Of a stretch of DNA of 64,000 nt, positions 59,538 through 64,000 are shown in pieces. This stretch comes from a virus. Under the pieces are notes generated by a model. That model was not told the DNA's origin. It did not search any database and saw nothing but the letters and a program-made list of their open reading frames with translations. Location of the stretch: positions 42,602-106,601 of the IMG/VR virus record IMGVR_UViG_3300023192_003818; one strand, written 5' to 3'. The stretch's first letter is position 1. Each line of letters begins with the position of its first letter. The position numbers and the translations under genes are program-made.

Positions 59538-59578
59538 ATATCCTAATTTTCTTTATAAAATTGTGTAAATCTATTTTT
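59538..59578 (-). repeat. 41-bp direct repeat, downstream copy
   Basis: Identical to 59928-59968. On the minus strand it would encode NRFTQFYKEN and a stop, but here it lies behind the stop of the small gene at 59578. Confidence 0.9.
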
Positions 59579-59886
59579 TAATTACTTAAATATTTTGATA
59601 TTTCGGTTGCCATCTTAATACTGCCTTCATAACTTATTTTATGATTCCCCTTACTAAGAGCATCTAACAATTGTATTGCTATCTTTTCTAGTTCCATGTT
59701 TCTAAAAGAAATATTAGAGAATTCATATATCTCTTCCCCCTTTAGGTAAACACTATACATTTGACATTCTCCATCTGGACATCTTGCATCATCTTTAGGT
59801 TTAATTTCAAAGGAAAAATCACTTTTAGAGGATTCTTTGAATATTCTACCTTCACTTATGTATTTCTTTAAATTGAAGTTTTTCAT
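59578..59886 (-). CDS. protein with MKNFNLKKYISEG start
   Basis: 102 residues. Shares its N-terminal tag with the gene at 4046 (MNNFDLRKYLTEG); the rest is acidic with two Cys (ARCPDGEC). It is bracketed by the 41-bp repeats, one of which is the end of the upstream structural gene, so it looks inserted. Unknown function. Confidence 0.6.
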   Translation of the reverse strand: MKNFNLKKYISEGRIFKESSKSDFSFEIKPKDDARCPDGECQMYSVYLKGEEIYEFSNISFRNMELEKIAIQLLDALSKGNHKISYEGSIKMATEISKYLSN

Positions 59887-59927
59887 AATTAATGTTGTTT
59901 AGTATAAATATATAAAAAATAAATCAG

Positions 59928-59968
59928 ATATCCTAATTTTCTTTATAAAATTGTGTAAATCTATTTTT
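59928..59968 (-). repeat. 41-bp direct repeat, coding copy
   Basis: Encodes the C-terminal residues and stop of the structural gene at 59933. The non-coding duplicate lies 390 bases away on the far side of the small gene. Confidence 0.9.
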
Positions 59969-60541
59969 AAAATATTGAGTAAAACCTGAAACTGATTTTA
60001 TATTTTCATATCTAATTGATGCTTTTTGATTTACTTTATACACTAAATCTTTATCTCCTGTTAAGTCCCAAGAGATTTGGATTGGGGTGTAAAGTTCATA
60101 TTGAACTGTTTCGTCTTGATTTTCATATTTTAAATGTTCTTCTTCAGAAATTTCTATAAATTTTATTTCATTATTTTTTCTAAGGAAAAATCTATAAAAT
60201 TCTCCTATTTCATAATCTTCAGGAGTAGGAGAGGGAAAAAAATACTTTGGAAATGTTTTCACGTTATTAATATTTATTTGGGTTGATGATAAATACCCAA
60301 TATCTCTTATAACCCAATTTGCTTGATTATCTTCTAATACTTGTATGCTTACATTTTGAGGAAGTTGAATATCAAGTATTAATTCTATATTAGGTTTTGA
60401 ATTAGGATTTTTACCTGAAAAATATAATCCCTTAGAGGTTCTAAAATAATATCCTTTATAATTTAATCTAGAATCTAAATATGCTAATTCATTACCCTTA
60501 GTATGAAGATTGGGCGTTATTTGTGATTTTGGGAAATACAT
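59933..60541 (-). CDS. putative virion/baseplate protein, 202 aa
   Basis: Begins MYFPKSQITPNLHTKGNELA, with a KGYYFRTSKGLYFSGKNP segment that recurs in structural proteins of related phages. It abuts the hub gene with no spacing, so it probably joins the same baseplate. No catalytic motif. Confidence 0.55.
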   Translation of the reverse strand: MYFPKSQITPNLHTKGNELAYLDSRLNYKGYYFRTSKGLYFSGKNPNSKPNIELILDIQLPQNVSIQVLEDNQANWVIRDIGYLSSTQININNVKTFPKYFFPSPTPEDYEIGEFYRFFLRKNNEIKFIEISEEEHLKYENQDETVQYELYTPIQISWDLTGDKDLVYKVNQKASIRYENIKSVSGFTQYFKNRFTQFYKEN

Positions 60542-63500
60542 TTATTTAATATTTTGTATATACTCTATATTTACATTACTCTCTACTGCTTCATAAATTC
60601 CTTTTTTGTAGAAATAGTTTTTACCCTCATATCTCCAAAAGAAAGCATTATTTTTACTTTCAGGCATTCTTTCAATTACCCCTAAAGCATGGATTGAGGT
60701 TGGTTTACCTGATAAAAAATCTGTTCTAGAACCAACAAACCTAGCAGCTTCTTTTTTATACTCATCATTTTTTAAAGCTTTATCACAAGATATTATGTGC
60801 TGGCGGGCTTTTAAAACTATTGCCCCTTTAAAATTAGAATATGCATGTATTGCAGTATCAATATCTATTATATTTTTCCAGTCCTTAATATTATGTTCAG
60901 TAACGGCATAGTTCCCCGATGTTAGATTTTTAAAAATACTTCCCTCGAAATACCCTGAGGTTTTTCTATTATAAATAGATTGAGCAGTATCTGCCATACC
61001 TTGTCCATGGTGAGGATAATTTTCTGCTGCACATACTGCAACTAATGCCCACCATTCTGATTCTGGTGGTGGGAAAAATCTTAGGTCTATATTCTTGTGG
61101 GGTATTGTCTGTTTTTTAGGTATTTCCAATTTTGGAATTGAGATTGTTTCTAATTCTGTAGTCCATTCATTGTTTTCTAATTTATGGTTTACTTTAATAA
61201 TAATAAATTCCATTACTTTAGGGTAATTTTGGGGTAAAAATTTAGTATTAACTTCTATTGAGTTATAAATTTTTATTCCTGAAATTCCCCTTAAAGTAAT
61301 ATTTAAAGATATAGGAATAAAACCTGTTGTTGTAGATGTAGGTAAAATTGAATGTGATGTTTTTTTAATATCTATTATACTATTTTTTAAATTATTAAAT
61401 CCTCTATTTATAAAATCTTCATCAAATTCCAAATACCTAGGCTTGTAATGCCGCTTTTCATTAAAAGCATCATCTATATATTTTATATAAGACTTTTCTC
61501 TAATCTCTTTTTGTTTCTCTTTTTCCCTTTTTAAAGTTATGACTTTTTTTCCCTTTTCCACAAAGCCATAGTTTGCATATGTTGCAAAAATCGTAGACTC
61601 AATGAAACCCAATGAGTCTTTTGGTTTATTTTTATTATGGGTTTTCAATTCTTTTCCTACCCCAGGATTTGATATATACTGGTTAAATCTATCGGTTAAT
61701 CCTCGATTCCAATGGGAAAAAGCAGTAGCTTCTTCTCCTACTATTTGACCGTTTGCCGTTGCCCCTACTGTTAACATAGTAGATAATTCTGGAGTTATTT
61801 TAGTATTAACAGAAAATTCTTTAACAAAATTAGATTGATTGGTTTCGGTATTAAAACCAAATATTTCTAAAGGTTCTGAAGGGGAAGAATCAGGGGCAAA
61901 GAATAGTTTTTTATTTGGTATATTATTTTGGTCAATTATTTTAAGAGTATTTGTATTTTCATATAATATTGCTTCTAGATTACTAATCCCTCCAAAAGCA
62001 CCATTTATGCCTTCTAAAATACTTTCAATAAATTCGTAAAATTTTAAATCATGTTTTTCGGTTATTGATCTTTTTAATATTTTATTTATAAAATCAAAAT
62101 TTAAATATATGTTCATTATTCTACCATGGGGAGAAGGTGTTGAAGAATAAAAAGAATCCATTTTATCCCCAAAAAAGTTTTTTGTATCTAAAGGAACATC
62201 AAAATAATTAGTTTTTACAATACAAATTCTTGGGTCTATAGAAAATTGATTAATATTAATACTCATTATATTTCTTTCAACCCCTGTATCTATTTTAAAT
62301 ATAGGGAAAGGTTTAATTCCCTCATTTTCAATATTTAATAAGATTTTTTCTTCTAAAAACTCTAAAAAAGTTCCCAATTTAATATAATGGCCCAGAATTA
62401 TACCTTCCCCTTTTTCGTGAATATCTTGACTTCTTGTTTTAATAACAACTTTTGTAGTTTCCTTAGATAATATTATTAATGGGTAACTTTTACCACCATT
62501 ATCCTCGGGAAAATTAGATTTTTTAAATTCTAATCCTTTAATATCAACAAAATCTTTTTTAATAATACCCAGATGGAACGTAAACCATTGAGTATAAAAA
62601 TTTTCAGGGTTTGATTCTAAATATAATAGCCAATTTGAAATATCATTATTATTTTCCTCGTCATTTTCTGTTTCGGGAGAAATAGGGTCACTTAAAATAT
62701 TTATTTTTAAAGATTCAATAACATCTCCAATGCTTACTAAATTTAAAGTTATATCATAAGAACCATCAGTATTAAAATTCCAATCAAAATTTATAACTCT
62801 ACCAATAAAACCCCCATAATTTCCTTTATATGTACTCCTTAAATTTTCTAATTTTTCTAAAACACTATAAAAATTTTGACCTGTTGTTGAAAACCACTCA
62901 TTTTCAATAAAAGTGTTTCCCATATCTTCATATATAATTTTCCCATCAAATTGAGATTGGGCTGGGTATTTTGATTCCCCCCATTCTAAAATCATAGTAA
63001 AACCTAACCTTATATATAAAAGTTCTATTAACTCAAATTGAAATCTATTATGAGCTCTAATTCTAACGGTTGCTTTTCTAATAGAACCTCTATTTAAATG
63101 TTCTACATTTAAAGAAGTAATACCGGGCATAGGGTTAATTCCAAATTCCTTCCCTCCTAAACCATAAGCTGCCCCTTCATTCCATATTTCGTTTGATTTA
63201 GTTATTCCTTTTCTTATTATATTATTATTATCTAAAAAGGAATTATCAATAGGGGTTTTGGTTATAGATTTTGGTAAAGGGAAGAATTTAGTATTTCCTC
63301 CACTTCCATCCAATCCTCCAAAAGATGGATCAACGGGGGGATAGGTAAGTGTTTGAGTAGTTGGTGTCCCCGCTTTAGAAAGGAAATTTTCTAGTATTAA
63401 ACCTCCAAATAATATGGATTTTTCGGCTAATAAAGTTCCTACAAATTGGTCAGTTGCTAATCCTATTTTTCTTAATTTATCTTCCCCTGAATAATAAATA

Positions 63501-63781
63501 TCATTATCTATTTTATTTGTAACATTATGTAATTGAATTGCAGAATATGAATGGAGTTGATTAGAATTTAAATCATTAATTGAACCTGTAGGAGATGAAA
63601 TAGGGTTAATAGAAACGGATGATGCCATTTTTATCCATGCACTATTCCCATTAATATATTGTAAATCTTCTGATGTTAGTAAAGTAGAACCTTCACCTCT
63701 CCCATATATTTCTTGCCTTAGAGAAATTTGTTCCTTTACATAATCATCAAAAGGTTCTCCTATAATATTTCCGTCTTTCAT
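60542..63781 (-). CDS. baseplate hub-like protein with C-terminal wall hydrolase domain
   Basis: 1079 residues. The first part (GITSLNVEHLNRGSIRKATV, then FQFELIELLYIRLGFTMILE) resembles gp27-like tail hub domains. The C-terminus (WWALVAVCAAENYPHHGQGM, then AQSIYNRKTSGYF) is a SleB/CwlJ-type cell wall hydrolase with its catalytic Glu. Such a protein would digest peptidoglycan during injection. Residues about 405-425 repeat a polymerase segment (see repeats). Confidence 0.7.
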   Translation of the reverse strand: MKDGNIIGEPFDDYVKEQISLRQEIYGRGEGSTLLTSEDLQYINGNSAWIKMASSVSINPISSPTGSINDLNSNQLHSYSAIQLHNVTNKIDNDIYYSGEDKLRKIGLATDQFVGTLLAEKSILFGGLILENFLSKAGTPTTQTLTYPPVDPSFGGLDGSGGNTKFFPLPKSITKTPIDNSFLDNNNIIRKGITKSNEIWNEGAAYGLGGKEFGINPMPGITSLNVEHLNRGSIRKATVRIRAHNRFQFELIELLYIRLGFTMILEWGESKYPAQSQFDGKIIYEDMGNTFIENEWFSTTGQNFYSVLEKLENLRSTYKGNYGGFIGRVINFDWNFNTDGSYDITLNLVSIGDVIESLKINILSDPISPETENDEENNNDISNWLLYLESNPENFYTQWFTFHLGIIKKDFVDIKGLEFKKSNFPEDNGGKSYPLIILSKETTKVVIKTRSQDIHEKGEGIILGHYIKLGTFLEFLEEKILLNIENEGIKPFPIFKIDTGVERNIMSININQFSIDPRICIVKTNYFDVPLDTKNFFGDKMDSFYSSTPSPHGRIMNIYLNFDFINKILKRSITEKHDLKFYEFIESILEGINGAFGGISNLEAILYENTNTLKIIDQNNIPNKKLFFAPDSSPSEPLEIFGFNTETNQSNFVKEFSVNTKITPELSTMLTVGATANGQIVGEEATAFSHWNRGLTDRFNQYISNPGVGKELKTHNKNKPKDSLGFIESTIFATYANYGFVEKGKKVITLKREKEKQKEIREKSYIKYIDDAFNEKRHYKPRYLEFDEDFINRGFNNLKNSIIDIKKTSHSILPTSTTTGFIPISLNITLRGISGIKIYNSIEVNTKFLPQNYPKVMEFIIIKVNHKLENNEWTTELETISIPKLEIPKKQTIPHKNIDLRFFPPPESEWWALVAVCAAENYPHHGQGMADTAQSIYNRKTSGYFEGSIFKNLTSGNYAVTEHNIKDWKNIIDIDTAIHAYSNFKGAIVLKARQHIISCDKALKNDEYKKEAARFVGSRTDFLSGKPTSIHALGVIERMPESKNNAFFWRYEGKNYFYKKGIYEAVESNVNIEYIQNIK
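62507..62569 (-). repeat. 63-bp repeat inside the hub gene
   Basis: The polymerase segment appears in frame in the hub gene with one synonymous change. Flanking words CTCAATGG and TTTACCA also align at nearly the same offsets, so the copied tract may be longer with altered patches. Confidence 0.95.
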
Positions 63782-63783
63782 AA

Positions 63784-64000
63784 CTATGGGTTTATTTTTT
63801 CAAAATCACTTAGGATTTTTGCAACATTAGTAGGTATTCTAATTTGTATTCCTATGGGAGGAGTATAGGAATTTTGTTCTAAATTTGGGTTAGATATTGA
63901 AATTATCCACCATAAAGAAGAATCATTAAAATATTGTTCTGCTAAAATATCGAATCTATCTCCTTGTGTTGTATAAAGATATATATCATCAGGAGATAGA
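63784..64000 (-). CDS. baseplate protein, gp53/LysM-like (partial)
   Basis: The C-terminal 71 residues of a gene that continues past the right edge: DDIYLYTTQGDRFDILAEQYF, then LWWIISISNPNLEQ and IPTNVAKIL. The D...Y...LWW pattern is that of T4 gp53-like baseplate wedge proteins with a LysM-like fold. Starts the hub operon seen here. Confidence 0.6.
   Translation of the reverse strand, partial: LSPDDIYLYTTQGDRFDILAEQYFNDSSLWWIISISNPNLEQNSYTPPIGIQIRIPTNVAKILSDFEKINP

Overview
The window is part of the genome of a large T4-like tailed phage (myovirus type) that most likely infects a Bacteroidota host. Reasons for phage: a T4-type replication set (sliding clamp, clamp loader large and small subunits, family B DNA polymerase, DnaB/gp41 helicase, RNase H-like 5'-3' exonuclease, UvsX recombinase, gp32-type SSB), baseplate genes and a lysis group. 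Reasons for host: the DNA is very AT-rich, genes lack strong Shine-Dalgarno sites and start after AT-rich boxes such as AAATAAAGG, and the repeated promoters have a TAyATTTAyG box about 19-20 bases after a TTnGG/TAGG box, close to the Bacteroidota TTTG / TAnnTTTG layout. The host assignment is inference.

Layout. Positions 1-3.2 kb carry plus-strand genes: a glycosyltransferase, a PspC-like membrane protein and a run of tiny related genes. After a convergent gap everything is on the minus strand. 3.4-16.3 kb is an accessory region: one tRNA with CAT anticodon, many small unknown genes, NagB and a PIG-L deacetylase, a secreted lysozyme-like enzyme, HNH and GIY-YIG endonucleases and a SufT/MIP18-like Fe-S protein. 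16.3-25.8 kb is a glycosyltransferase cluster with several broken genes and remnants. 25.8-36.7 kb holds the replication core with GroEL/GroES. 36.8-46.7 kb holds nucleotide and base-modification genes: MazG-like, phosphoribosyltransferase, FolE, QueE, QueD, QueC and a DpdA-like transglycosylase, mixed with thioredoxin, a phosphatase and small genes. 46.7-50.6 kb includes a metallopeptidase, amidase and holin-like proteins. 50.6-59.5 kb has a class II ribonucleotide reductase, helicase, RNase H, UvsX, SSB and a second polymerase-like gene of family A. 59.5-64 kb is baseplate.

How it works together. FolE, QueD, QueE and QueC would make preQ0 from GTP, and the DpdA-like protein would put it into phage DNA in place of guanine, a known anti-restriction strategy. 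The B12-dependent reductase and MazG/DUF1599 proteins would manage the dNTP pool. The glycosyltransferases, deacetylase and NagB point to glycan or amino-sugar chemistry.

Most unusual points: a 63-bp piece of the DNA polymerase gene lies in frame inside the baseplate hub gene; the polymerase is split right at catalytic motif C by 1.3 kb; promoter-plus-stem-loop cassettes recur across the window; two small genes are bracketed by long direct repeats; QueC has lost its zinc cysteines and a decayed second queC start sits beside it; several glycosyltransferase genes are frameshifted.
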